From assembly GCA_002346225.1 (NCBI GenBank), contig DDYY01000079.1, forward strand, positions 449 to 64,448: DNA of 64,000 nt, read 5' to 3'. The stretch is from Bacteroidetes bacterium UBA3022. GTDB taxonomy: Bacteria; Bacteroidota; Bacteroidia; Chitinophagales; BACL12. The position numbers and the translations under genes are program-made. Under the pieces are notes generated by a model. The model ran no database searches. It was not told the DNA's origin and worked only from the letters and a program-made list of their open reading frames with translations. This document shows, piece by piece, positions 8,644 to 16,611 of this stretch. Each line of letters opens with the position of its first letter. Position 1 is the first letter of the stretch.

Positions 8644-10329
8644 TCATAAATCTGGGCTCTTGCTCAGGTAGTCAATCGTTGAAAGAAGATTGGTGAAGGA
8701 CTTGTAATAAGTGAAAGGAAGTGTGCCATTCAGGTAGTCATTCGCCATAGCGTTTATAGCTGATGTATCCAGACTGCTCACCTCCGGCATGGCCGCCAAT
8801 ACCGCTGATGCCCAGCTGCTGTGGTAACTTTTTATCCAGTTATCATAGTCCGTAAAATACAACCTAAAGTACCATCTGTTGGTCAGTTTATTGGTAAGTA
8901 CTTTTGTTATATAGTCTAACCTTTTATATCTGGCTAACCAATGAAGGTAGGCACTCTCTGTCAATGGTATTTTATTGTTGATTAAAACGTGTGTAAGTGC
9001 TTTCCCGGCTGGCATCACCAGCTGCTGCTGAAGCTTACCTGATCTTTTTAATGTTGTATCACTATTGACAGCAAGGGTGTAAATGTCCCTGCTGAAGTAA
9101 GGATTAAACACTTTAAAATATTTACCGGCAAACCTTGTAGTGACACTGTTAAAGTTCCTCCTGTGATAATAATAGTCGGTGAGATAAACCGCATCACCTT
9201 GTTGCGGTGCCAGCTTCAATTGCTGGTAAATAACATCATTGATAGTGTCCTTGGTTTCTTTTTCGGACCGCTCAAATATTTCATACCTGGTTTTTACCTC
9301 CGACATTTTTCTGATTTCTTCGGCAATTTCAGCAAGTGACGGTGACCTGGAAAGTCCAACAGGCAAATAGTAGCTGCGCAGCAACTCACCACCGAAGGAA
9401 GAAAAGAATGTATCAGCAAGGGCAGCCTGTTGGGTATAGGAAACCACTGCATGTGCATGCGAAAGTGCGTTGAGGGAACCTTCGTAGCTTGAATTCACCA
9501 ACTCCATATACCGGGGAATGTTTTCATGGAAAGTGGTATTCTTTTCCAGGTCGTAAAATGCGTGCTGCACTTGTACCCGTTTTGCCAGTTTTCTGGCAAC
9601 GGAAACATCCATGCTATTCGAAAAACCGTGGGTATAAGTATGCAATTTCTGCTTGCCCGGTAAACTTGCCGCCAGGGTGGCGCGACTATCCAATCCTGAT
9701 GTCAGCGCAAGAGAAATATGATCGCTTAGCTGCAAACCACGATGAACATGACTGTAGAAAGCCTGCTGCAGCTGTCCGGCACTTGCAGGAGCACCCGGAA
9801 GCGGGAAAGCCCATCCTGTCTGTGATTCCATTTGTAAGTGTGGTCGGCAAAGCAGGGTAAAGCAGCAGCCTTCCTCCAAGGTCTTCACTTCATTGTATAA
9901 CGTACTTTTGCCTAATGTACAATTGATAACCAGCAGACAAGCCAGGGCTGTCGTGTCAAAAGTCAGGCTCTTAGCCTTCCGTAATTCCAGCAATGAAGTA
10001 CTGACAAGTATTTCATTGTCTGACTCAAGAACATACAGACAATATAGTCGATACGGATCCGTAAATATGGCTACCTGTTGCCGTTGCTTATCAATCAGAA
10101 TAAAGGTTCCACTCCCTTCTGTTTCATTGTAGAATTTTGCAACCCCATTCTTTGCCAGCACAACCAGGTCCTTACTGGCAGCCCAACCTGAACCGCTATT
10201 ACATAACAAATAACCATATGTAATTCCGATATAATCCGTGTGTTCATCTATTTGCAGCGCTTTAGCACTTCTATCTGCAGCAGAAAATGCAACTTCCACA
10301 CCCGAGCCAGTATTTATTTTGATCAGCAT
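8644..10329 (-). CDS. Asparagine-synthase-like ATP-pyrophosphatase with a degenerate N-terminal glutaminase-like domain
   Basis: A 561-residue protein organised like asparagine synthetase B. Residues 1-175 resemble the Ntn glutaminase domain by beta-rich layout (FILIDKQRQQVAIFTDPYRLYCLYV). The protein starts MLIKIN, so the catalytic N-terminal Cys required for glutamine hydrolysis is absent. Residues about 180-560 form the synthetase domain, with the PP-loop LALTSGLDSR at 208-217 (family consensus SGGxDS; here the first Gly is Ser). Such proteins adenylate a carboxylate and join an amine, as in beta-lactam synthetase, lasso-peptide cyclases and many uncharacterised amidotransferases. No precursor peptide or partner gene is evident nearby. 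The downstream gene is convergent DNA, and the upstream gene is divergent. Confidence 0.8.
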   Translation of the reverse strand: MLIKINTGSGVEVAFSAADRSAKALQIDEHTDYIGITYGYLLCNSGSGWAASKDLVVLAKNGVAKFYNETEGSGTFILIDKQRQQVAIFTDPYRLYCLYVLESDNEILVSTSLLELRKAKSLTFDTTALACLLVINCTLGKSTLYNEVKTLEEGCCFTLLCRPHLQMESQTGWAFPLPGAPASAGQLQQAFYSHVHRGLQLSDHISLALTSGLDSRATLAASLPGKQKLHTYTHGFSNSMDVSVARKLAKRVQVQHAFYDLEKNTTFHENIPRYMELVNSSYEGSLNALSHAHAVVSYTQQAALADTFFSSFGGELLRSYYLPVGLSRSPSLAEIAEEIRKMSEVKTRYEIFERSEKETKDTINDVIYQQLKLAPQQGDAVYLTDYYYHRRNFNSVTTRFAGKYFKVFNPYFSRDIYTLAVNSDTTLKRSGKLQQQLVMPAGKALTHVLINNKIPLTESAYLHWLARYKRLDYITKVLTNKLTNRWYFRLYFTDYDNWIKSYHSSWASAVLAAMPEVSSLDTSAINAMANDYLNGTLPFTYYKSFTNLLSTIDYLSKSPDL

Positions 10330-10381
10330 ACTTTTAACTGAACTTTTACAATTACCGGAATGTATTACATCCGGATATATC

Positions 10382-10389
10382 TATTTTTG
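10382..10389 (+). promoter_or_regulatory. Bacteroidota -7 promoter element TATTTTTG
   Basis: TATTTTTG matches TAnnTTTG, 28 bases before the ATG of the barrel gene at 10417, in the 87-base region divergent from the asparagine-synthase-like gene. Confidence 0.5.
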
Positions 10390-10416
10390 CAATTATAACG
10401 ATCAAATACATTTAAC

Positions 10417-11244
10417 ATGAAAAAAACAACGTTCCTTCTTGGCTTCATCAGTCTAATCACCACTGCAGCCTTCAGCCAGGCACCCGTAGATGGCTTTTAT
10501 CCCGGTAAAGGTAATGGAGCTGTTGCGGTATCCGGTTCTTTTGAACAATACGATTCATTTTTTCTGGGTAATGGTTCCGAAGCCAACTGGGCTGGCGATT
10601 ACAATGTAAATTCCATTAGCCTTTATGGAACTTATGGCATTACGGAAGATTTGGGTATCGCCGTTTCCATTCCATATATAATGATTAGCACTATTAATTT
10701 CCAGGGAGACGATGTTACACGCAAAGATTTACAGGATATTAATATCTATGCAAAATACCGGGCATTCGACAAGGATTTTGGTTCCTGGTCCTTAGCCATA
10801 TCACCTGCATTAGGCTTCTTCACTCCATTAACCAACTACACTGTAGATTTCTATGGCGTCGGACAACAAGCCACAGGTTTTGACCTTCGAGGTATCGCCA
10901 TGGCAACTTTCGATAACGGGCTGTTTGCTGAACTTCAGGGAAGCGGATTGGTGCGTTTTAACCCTGCTCCCAGTGGATCTACCTTTAATGTAAAAGCCGG
11001 GTACTTCAACAGTAAATGGTATGCAGATATTTACTACAGCATTCAAAGTATTCCCGGTGGAGAAGACCTTCCGGATCCAGAAGATTTTGAAGCGCTGGGT
11101 GTGAGCTTTAGTAAAATTGGACTAACCGTTGCATATAATGTAACCAATGCCATAGGAATTTATGCAGGCGGCGCTTACGTTATTGACGGATTGAGTGTGG
11201 GACAGTCCACAAGATATAGTGGCGGCGCAGTCTGGCGCTTCTAA
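10417..11244 (+). CDS. Exported outer-membrane beta-barrel protein of unknown function
   Basis: A 275-residue protein with a clear signal peptide (residues 1-20, ending AAFSQ) followed by repeated amphipathic strands. Examples are SISLYGTYGITEDLGIAVSIPYI, WSLAISPALGF and KIGLTVAYNVTNAIGIYAGGAYV. It ends in the aromatic AVWRF typical of outer-membrane barrel C-termini. The pattern resembles the transporter-like barrels found by the phenol-degradation MetA-type model, but family membership is uncertain. It stands alone, with its own promoter element upstream and a convergent gene 9 bases downstream. Confidence 0.7.
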   Translation: MKKTTFLLGFISLITTAAFSQAPVDGFYPGKGNGAVAVSGSFEQYDSFFLGNGSEANWAGDYNVNSISLYGTYGITEDLGIAVSIPYIMISTINFQGDDVTRKDLQDINIYAKYRAFDKDFGSWSLAISPALGFFTPLTNYTVDFYGVGQQATGFDLRGIAMATFDNGLFAELQGSGLVRFNPAPSGSTFNVKAGYFNSKWYADIYYSIQSIPGGEDLPDPEDFEALGVSFSKIGLTVAYNVTNAIGIYAGGAYVIDGLSVGQSTRYSGGAVWRF

Positions 11245-11253
11245 TTTAATTTG

Positions 11254-11691
11254 TCAGGTATTTGATTTCAATCGAAGCTCACTCTGGACAGTTGCAGGTG
11301 CCGGCTTGGTATACATCATTGCCAGCGCTCCGACAACATAGGCGTACAGGAATAGATTGTTCCCCGAAATAAACAGAAAAGCAATCTGTGCAAAACAAAC
11401 AAAGTCTATCAACGCCCATCTGGTAATCGCAGTTGCTCGCCATTCCCCCAACTTTTCATCATCGGCTATGTCCTTAGCTGCAATAGCAGCGGTTCGTTGC
11501 CGGTAGAAATAGAATGCATAAAATAGTAATAGCAATACCAGCGCCATGTCAATGCTCAACATCAAATCACCCGGAGTAAACGAAGCATCCGATGGAATGA
11601 CAAATACAACAAGGCAAGCAAAGATTATGTGCCCGGACATAATTGCGTAGAAGATAATTTGCATTTGCTGCAAAAACTTATTGGTATTCAT
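11254..11691 (-). CDS. Four-helix integral membrane protein of unknown function
   Basis: A 145-residue protein with hydrophobic helices at roughly 10-30, 45-64, 88-108 and 110-130 and short charged loops (RQRTAAIAAKDIADDEKLGEWR). I recognise no catalytic motif; similar four-span proteins are common conserved hypotheticals in Bacteroidota. Its ATG overlaps the TGA of the upstream alpha/beta hydrolase gene (ATGA), so the two are translationally coupled and may act together at the membrane, which is inference only. Confidence 0.6.
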   Translation of the reverse strand: MNTNKFLQQMQIIFYAIMSGHIIFACLVVFVIPSDASFTPGDLMLSIDMALVLLLLFYAFYFYRQRTAAIAAKDIADDEKLGEWRATAITRWALIDFVCFAQIAFLFISGNNLFLYAYVVGALAMMYTKPAPATVQSELRLKSNT

Positions 11692-12518
11692 ATAGATAAT
11701 TGTTTTATAATCCAGTTGTCAATAATATGAAACAATTCATCCTGTTCGGTTTCATTGTGCATCTCATGGTACAAACCAGTCAATTCAACGTAATCAACAT
11801 TTGAATGATTCTCACAAAAAAGGGCTGAAGCTGAATGATCTGTTATCTTATCTCCCGAACCATGAACTACCAGCATCGGTAATTGGAGAGCTCCCTGGTG
11901 TTGCAACAGTTGCTCGCCCTTGTCAACAATAGCCAGAAATGCCGCAGGAGTGATCTTTCCGTGCACCAATGGGTCTGCAGTGTAGGCACGCGCAACTTCA
12001 GGCGGATGTGCCAGCAGTCCGGCATCCAGCTCAACAGGTTGAGAAAGGGCCGGAAATACTTTTGCCACCAGTTTTCCCAGTTGAATCCGCCATGCAGGAG
12101 GATCAAATGCCAGCCGAAGCCATGGAGAGGTAGCAATATAGCCGCGAACCTTTCCGGAACGATTAATGCTATGTGCTAATGTAATAAGACCACCCATACT
12201 ATGTCCGTACAAAAAAACAGGACACTCAGGCGTTTTGGTTAGTACATCATTCAAGAGTAAATCGGCCTGATCTAAATAGTCGGTAAAAGCAGCCACATGC
12301 CCTCTTTTACCCTGCGACTTGCCATGACCCACCAAATCAATTGCCGAAACTGCCATTTGTCTTTCGGTAAAGAAAGTTGCCACATGCGCATACCTGCCGG
12401 AATGATCGCTTTGGCCGTGAATCAATGCAATATGGGCCTTCGGATGGTCGGCCGGCATCCATTCCTGCACATGCAGATTATGCCCTTTCCAGTTGAGGTA
12501 ATATGCGGTATGCTTCAT
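11688..12518 (-). CDS. Alpha/beta hydrolase, monoacylglycerol lipase/lysophospholipase-like
   Basis: A 276-residue serine hydrolase of the Hydrolase_4 (serine aminopeptidase S33-like) group. The segment HGQSDHSGRY near residue 34 is the HG-x-x-x-HS oxyanion-side motif of monoglyceride lipases. LVGHGKSQGKRGH follows, then the nucleophile elbow GHSMGG with Ser108. The acid is probably the Asp in VVHGSGDKITDHSAS and the His is in LTGLYHEMHNE, completing the triad. I start at the ATG at 12518 (MKHTAYYLNW), not the in-frame TTG three codons upstream. No signal peptide is seen, so the enzyme is cytosolic and likely acts on monoacylglycerol or lysophospholipid. It is coupled to the downstream membrane-protein gene by a four-base overlap. 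Confidence 0.85.
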   Translation of the reverse strand: MKHTAYYLNWKGHNLHVQEWMPADHPKAHIALIHGQSDHSGRYAHVATFFTERQMAVSAIDLVGHGKSQGKRGHVAAFTDYLDQADLLLNDVLTKTPECPVFLYGHSMGGLITLAHSINRSGKVRGYIATSPWLRLAFDPPAWRIQLGKLVAKVFPALSQPVELDAGLLAHPPEVARAYTADPLVHGKITPAAFLAIVDKGEQLLQHQGALQLPMLVVHGSGDKITDHSASALFCENHSNVDYVELTGLYHEMHNETEQDELFHIIDNWIIKQLSI

Positions 12519-12541
12519 ACTCCACAAAATAAAACTAAATT

Positions 12542-12549
12542 TAGCTTTG
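12542..12549 (+). promoter_or_regulatory. Bacteroidota -7 promoter element TAGCTTTG
   Basis: TAGCTTTG matches TAnnTTTG and lies 17 bases before the ATG of the EEP-family gene, between it and the divergent hydrolase gene. It would drive the EEP-glpK pair. Confidence 0.5.
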
Positions 12550-12565
12550 AATAGAAAAAAGCCTC

Positions 12566-13633
12566 ATGAAGAAAGGTATAAAAATCGCATTTACCCTGCT
12601 CAAACTAGTGCTGGTATTAGCCGTTTTATTTTTTGGTGGAATTATCCTTTACGGAACTATTACCGAATACAAGCCAAAACCGGAGAGCCATGAAGCTATA
12701 AGCGTTAATGAAGTACCAGGCTCTCAAACACCCTCTGATACCATACGACTCCTGAACTGGAACATTGGTTTTGGTGGACTGGGGGCAGAGATGGATTTTT
12801 TTTATGATGGCGGAAAATCAGTCAGAGCACCCCGAACGGTCTGGGATAAGGACATGAATGGTATCCTGCAAACGCTCACGCAATCTTCTAATATCGATTT
12901 CTACCTGCTGCAAGAGGTGGATGTAGCATCGAAAAGAAGTTATTTTGTAAATCAGTTCGATAGTATTGGAGATTACTTGCAGCGATATGCATCGGCCTTT
13001 GCTGTAAACTACAATGTACAGCATGTCCCGCTTCCATTCACCCGACCATTGGGAAAAGTTTATAGTGGTGTGGCTACATTTTCAGCACACCAGGTTGCAG
13101 AAGCCCAGCGCTATCAGTATCCGGGGTCCTTTCCATGGCCCACCCGCATCTTCTTTCTCGACCGATGTTTCCTCGTTACAGCAATTCCCTGGAAGAGCAG
13201 TACGCTGCTGGTTATCAATACACATAATTCTGCATATGATGAGACAGGGGAGCTAAAGGCGCAGGAAATGGCGATGCTGATGAATTACGCCACTGATGCA
13301 TATAAAAAAGGCCACTATGTTATTATTGGCGGCGATTTTAATCAGTGTCCGCCCGGCTTTAACCCCCATGCGTATGAACCGGACGGCTTTACAGGTTTCG
13401 CTCCCCCTGCAATGCCTGATAGTTTTATACCCGATGGTTGGAAGACAGCCTTTGATGATCAGGTTCCGACCAACCGACATTTAGACCGACCGTTTTCAGA
13501 TGCCAGCTTCAAGACCGTAATTGATTTCTATATCGTATCTCCCAATGTGCAAATTCAAACCATTCAAGGTATTGATCTGAATTTTGCCTACTCCGACCAT
13601 CAACCTGTATATTTGGAAGTAACACTGGATTGA
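12566..13633 (+). CDS. Endonuclease/exonuclease/phosphatase (EEP) family protein, membrane-anchored
   Basis: A 355-residue protein with one N-terminal transmembrane segment (about 8-32). An EEP catalytic domain follows: the conserved opening LLNWNIGFGGLG near residue 62, the metal-binding Glu in DFYLLQEVDVAS near 117, the Asn/His region VINTHNSAYD, the GGDFNQCPPG motif near 255 and a final SDHQPV near 345. These are the magnesium-dependent phosphoesterase motifs shared by DNase I, sphingomyelinases and inositol phosphatases. The membrane anchor and the glycerol kinase gene two bases downstream suggest a phosphodiester or phospholipid-head-group substrate outside the cytosol, not a DNA repair role. 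That is inference. Confidence 0.85.
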   Translation: MKKGIKIAFTLLKLVLVLAVLFFGGIILYGTITEYKPKPESHEAISVNEVPGSQTPSDTIRLLNWNIGFGGLGAEMDFFYDGGKSVRAPRTVWDKDMNGILQTLTQSSNIDFYLLQEVDVASKRSYFVNQFDSIGDYLQRYASAFAVNYNVQHVPLPFTRPLGKVYSGVATFSAHQVAEAQRYQYPGSFPWPTRIFFLDRCFLVTAIPWKSSTLLVINTHNSAYDETGELKAQEMAMLMNYATDAYKKGHYVIIGGDFNQCPPGFNPHAYEPDGFTGFAPPAMPDSFIPDGWKTAFDDQVPTNRHLDRPFSDASFKTVIDFYIVSPNVQIQTIQGIDLNFAYSDHQPVYLEVTLD

Positions 13634-13635
13634 TT

Positions 13636-15087
13636 ATGGCATTTTATCTTGCGATTGACCAGGGCACCACCTCCTGCCGAAGTATCATTTTCAATGAAGC
13701 TTTTGAAGAGGTAAGCAGGGCGCAGGCTACATTTCCGCAGCTGTTTCCTCAACCTGGTTGGGTAGAACATGATCCAAATGTAATTCTGGATACACAGACT
13801 GCTACCATCCGAAGAGCATTAAACGAAGCGAACCTCACGCCTGATGACATTATCGCCGCAGGCATCACCAACCAGCGGGAAACCACTGTTGTATGGAATC
13901 GGCACACCGGCATACCGGTTTATCCAGCAATTGTCTGGCAGGACAGACGAACGGCTGCATTTTGCGCAACGCTGGAATCGCGCGGACTCGCCCCGGAAAT
14001 TAAAGAGCGCACAGGTTTATTGCCTGATGCCTATTTCAGTGCATCAAAAATCAAGTGGATTCTAGATAATGTAGCCGGCGCCAGAGCTCAGGCAGAACGT
14101 GGTGATTTACTTTTTGGCACCATAGACACCTGGCTGTTATGGAATTTTACTAAAGGCAAAGTGCACGCCACTGATGCCAGCAATGCATCCCGAACCATGC
14201 TTCTCAATATTCAAACAGGCGACTGGGACCCAGTATTGCTGGAGCTTTTTACTATTCCTACATCTATGCTTCCCGAGGTATACAACAGTCATCAGTATTA
14301 TGGACCGCTGCATCTGGATGAAAACACCATTCCTGTAATGGCAGTTGCAGGCGATCAGCAAGCAGCCCTTTACGGTCAAGGCTGCACCGAACCGGGCATG
14401 GCCAAAAACACCTATGGAACAGGCTGTTTTCTGCTGATGCAAACCGGAAAGCATCCGGTATTTTCCGAACATGGTCTTCTCACTACCATTGCGTGGAAGC
14501 TGAACGGAGAATTGCATTATGCATTGGAAGGAAGTGTCTTCACGGCAGGTGCAGCGGTGCAATGGTTGCGGGATGAACTGGGCTTAATTGCTAATGCCTC
14601 CGAAACGGAGACCATTACCGCGTCCCTGAGCAGCAATGACGGTGTCTACCTGGTTCCGGCATTCACAGGAATGGGAGCACCCTGGTGGAATATGGAAGCG
14701 CGCGGAACATTGACCGGTCTGACCAGAGGAACCGGAAAGGCACATATTGTGAGAGCTGTGCTTGAAAGTATTGCCTACCAGACCTGTGATGTGGTGCGCC
14801 TCATGGAAAAAGAGAGTTCACTGCAACTATCCAGTTTACGTGTTGACGGTGGCGCCACCTCCAACAACTGGTTAATGCAATTTCAAAGCGATTTGCTGGG
14901 CATTAACGTAGAACGTTCTTCTTATCTGGAGGTTACCGCGCGCGGAGTAGCGATGCTGGCAGCAGGTAAAGCGGCCGACACCAGAAAAGATTACCACCCC
15001 TTCCGTCCCATTCAATCGCAGGAAACCGCAGGAACGCTGCTTGAGGAGTGGCATGAGGCTGTTAGAAAGGCTTTGCATTCCAGCTGA
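13636..15087 (+). CDS. glpK: Glycerol kinase
   Basis: Glycerol kinase, ATP + glycerol to sn-glycerol 3-phosphate. The FGGY-kinase N-terminal signature YLAIDQGTTSCRSIIF opens the protein. NQRETTVVWN and VWQDRRTA provide glycerol contacts, AVAGDQQAALYGQG is the second-domain phosphate-binding turn, and GTGCFLLMQTG and VDGGATSNNWLMQ are the adenosine-site motifs. At 483 residues it is close to the usual 495-505. I use the ATG at 13636; a TTG two codons upstream would overlap the previous stop. It follows the EEP gene by two bases. No glycerol facilitator or glpD is nearby, so glycerol may come from EEP-type hydrolysis or diffusion. Confidence 0.96.
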   Translation: MAFYLAIDQGTTSCRSIIFNEAFEEVSRAQATFPQLFPQPGWVEHDPNVILDTQTATIRRALNEANLTPDDIIAAGITNQRETTVVWNRHTGIPVYPAIVWQDRRTAAFCATLESRGLAPEIKERTGLLPDAYFSASKIKWILDNVAGARAQAERGDLLFGTIDTWLLWNFTKGKVHATDASNASRTMLLNIQTGDWDPVLLELFTIPTSMLPEVYNSHQYYGPLHLDENTIPVMAVAGDQQAALYGQGCTEPGMAKNTYGTGCFLLMQTGKHPVFSEHGLLTTIAWKLNGELHYALEGSVFTAGAAVQWLRDELGLIANASETETITASLSSNDGVYLVPAFTGMGAPWWNMEARGTLTGLTRGTGKAHIVRAVLESIAYQTCDVVRLMEKESSLQLSSLRVDGGATSNNWLMQFQSDLLGINVERSSYLEVTARGVAMLAAGKAADTRKDYHPFRPIQSQETAGTLLEEWHEAVRKALHSS

Positions 15088-15122
15088 AATAAAGCGGGCT
15101 TTAACGGCTACTGCAGATGGCT

Positions 15123-15130
15123 TATCTTTG
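15123..15130 (+). promoter_or_regulatory. Bacteroidota -7 promoter element TATCTTTG
   Basis: TATCTTTG matches TAnnTTTG and lies 22 bases before the lpdA ATG, in the 64-base gap after glpK, so lpdA probably has its own promoter. Confidence 0.55.
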
Positions 15131-15151
15131 CGGGGCTAAATCAATAATACC

Positions 15152-16540
15152 ATGAATTACGATGTAATTGTGATCGGGAGTGGTCCCGGCGGATACGTAA
15201 CAGCCATCAGGGCTTCCCAGTTAGGCATGAAGACAGCTATTGTAGAAAAGGCCGAGTTAGGTGGTGTATGCCTTAATTGGGGATGTATTCCTACCAAAGC
15301 CTTATTGAAAAGTGCTCAGGTTTTCAGTTATATGCAACACGCTGCTGATTACGGTATAAAAATTGAAGGCGCCGAAGCAGATTTCGGAGGCATGATTAAC
15401 CGCAGCCGTGAAGTGGCTAATGGCATGAGCAAAGGGATTCAATTCCTGATGAAAAAGAACAAGATTGATGTAATAACAGGTACCGCCATGTTGCGTCCCG
15501 GAAAAAATGTGGAAGTGACAGATGCTGCCGGTGCGAAGCAAACTTACACCGCTGCAAATATCATCATCGCCACTGGTTCGCGCTCCCGCGATCTTCCTGC
15601 CATGAAGCAAGACGGCAAAAAAATTATCGGATACCGGGAAGCGATGACACTTCCGCAGCAACCTTCCAGCATGGTAGTGGTTGGCGCCGGAGCCATTGGA
15701 GTGGAGTTTGCCTATTTCTATAATGCTGTAGGCACCAAAGTAACTGTTGTTGAATATATGGATAGGCTGGTTCCTGTGGAAGATGAAGAAATTTCCAAAG
15801 AACTGGGCCGCAATTTCCGGAAACAAGGCATTGACGTGATGACCTCTGCCAGTGTAGAATCGGTGGACACTTCAGGCGAAGGATGCAAAGTTCGTGTGAA
15901 GACATCCAAAGGCGAAGAGATTATTGAGTGCGACATAGTTTTGAGTGCTGCCGGAGTAGTTGCCAATATTGAAAACATAGGACTTGAAATTTGCAGTATT
16001 CAAACGGAAAAAGGAAAAATCAAAGTTGACGAATACTATCGCACTAATGTTCCCGGCTATTATGCTATTGGTGATGTAGTACACGGACCGGCATTAGCAC
16101 ACGTTGCAAGTGCAGAAGGAATTACATGCGTGGAAGCTATTGCAGGATTACAACCCGAGGTTATCGATTACAACAATCTGCCCGGTTGTACTTATTGCTC
16201 TCCTGAAATTGCCTCTGTTGGATACACTGAAAAAGCCGCAATCGAAGCAGGATATAAGGTTAAGGTTGGAAAATTCCCCTTTTCAGCATCGGGTAAGGCT
16301 AAAGCGGCGGGAGCTCCTGAAGGTTTTGTCAAGGTAATTTTCGATGCAGAGTATGGTGAATTCCTCGGAGCCCACATGATTGGTGCCAACGTAACGGAAA
16401 TGATTGCTGAGGTAGTAGCTGCCAGGAAACTGGAAACTACCGGTCACGAGATTATCAAAACCGTGCATCCCCACCCTACCATGAGTGAAGCCCTGATGGA
16501 AGCAGCAGCTGCTGCCTACGACGAGGTAATTCATCTTTAA
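15152..16540 (+). CDS. lpdA: Dihydrolipoyl dehydrogenase (E3)
   Basis: A 462-residue flavoprotein disulfide reductase that reoxidises dihydrolipoamide in pyruvate, 2-oxoglutarate and branched-chain ketoacid dehydrogenases and in the glycine cleavage system. The FAD motif GSGPGGYVTAIRA is at 9-21, the redox disulfide in GGVCLNWGCIPTKALL at about 37-52, the NAD motif VVGAGAIGVEFAYFY near 177, and the second FAD motif YYAIGDVVHGP near 306. The interface His/Glu pair is in HPHPTMSEALMEAA near the C-terminus. It is a stand-alone gene; no E1 or E2 subunit is adjacent. A strong bidirectional terminator lies 23 bases after the stop. Confidence 0.97.
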   Translation: MNYDVIVIGSGPGGYVTAIRASQLGMKTAIVEKAELGGVCLNWGCIPTKALLKSAQVFSYMQHAADYGIKIEGAEADFGGMINRSREVANGMSKGIQFLMKKNKIDVITGTAMLRPGKNVEVTDAAGAKQTYTAANIIIATGSRSRDLPAMKQDGKKIIGYREAMTLPQQPSSMVVVGAGAIGVEFAYFYNAVGTKVTVVEYMDRLVPVEDEEISKELGRNFRKQGIDVMTSASVESVDTSGEGCKVRVKTSKGEEIIECDIVLSAAGVVANIENIGLEICSIQTEKGKIKVDEYYRTNVPGYYAIGDVVHGPALAHVASAEGITCVEAIAGLQPEVIDYNNLPGCTYCSPEIASVGYTEKAAIEAGYKVKVGKFPFSASGKAKAAGAPEGFVKVIFDAEYGEFLGAHMIGANVTEMIAEVVAARKLETTGHEIIKTVHPHPTMSEALMEAAAAAYDEVIHL

Positions 16541-16562
16541 TATTCATCAGCTATCAACTAAC

Positions 16563-16597
16563 AAAAACGGCACGTCCAATGGACGTGCCGTTTTTTT
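16563..16597. terminator. Bidirectional intrinsic terminator between lpdA and the T9SS cargo gene
   Basis: A perfect 15-base-pair stem with left arm 16563-16577 and right arm 16581-16595, joined by the three-base loop AAT. The stem has a GC-rich core and A5 and T7 flanks, so it reads as a Rho-independent terminator on both strands. It separates the convergent lpdA and 16612-17976 genes. Confidence 0.9.
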
Positions 16598-16611
16598 GAT
16601 TACCGAAAGTC

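Noticed and set aside
8644..10329. Lasso-peptide cyclase cluster
   Set aside because: No leader-peptidase, RRE partner or small precursor gene is seen next to the asparagine-synthase-like gene.
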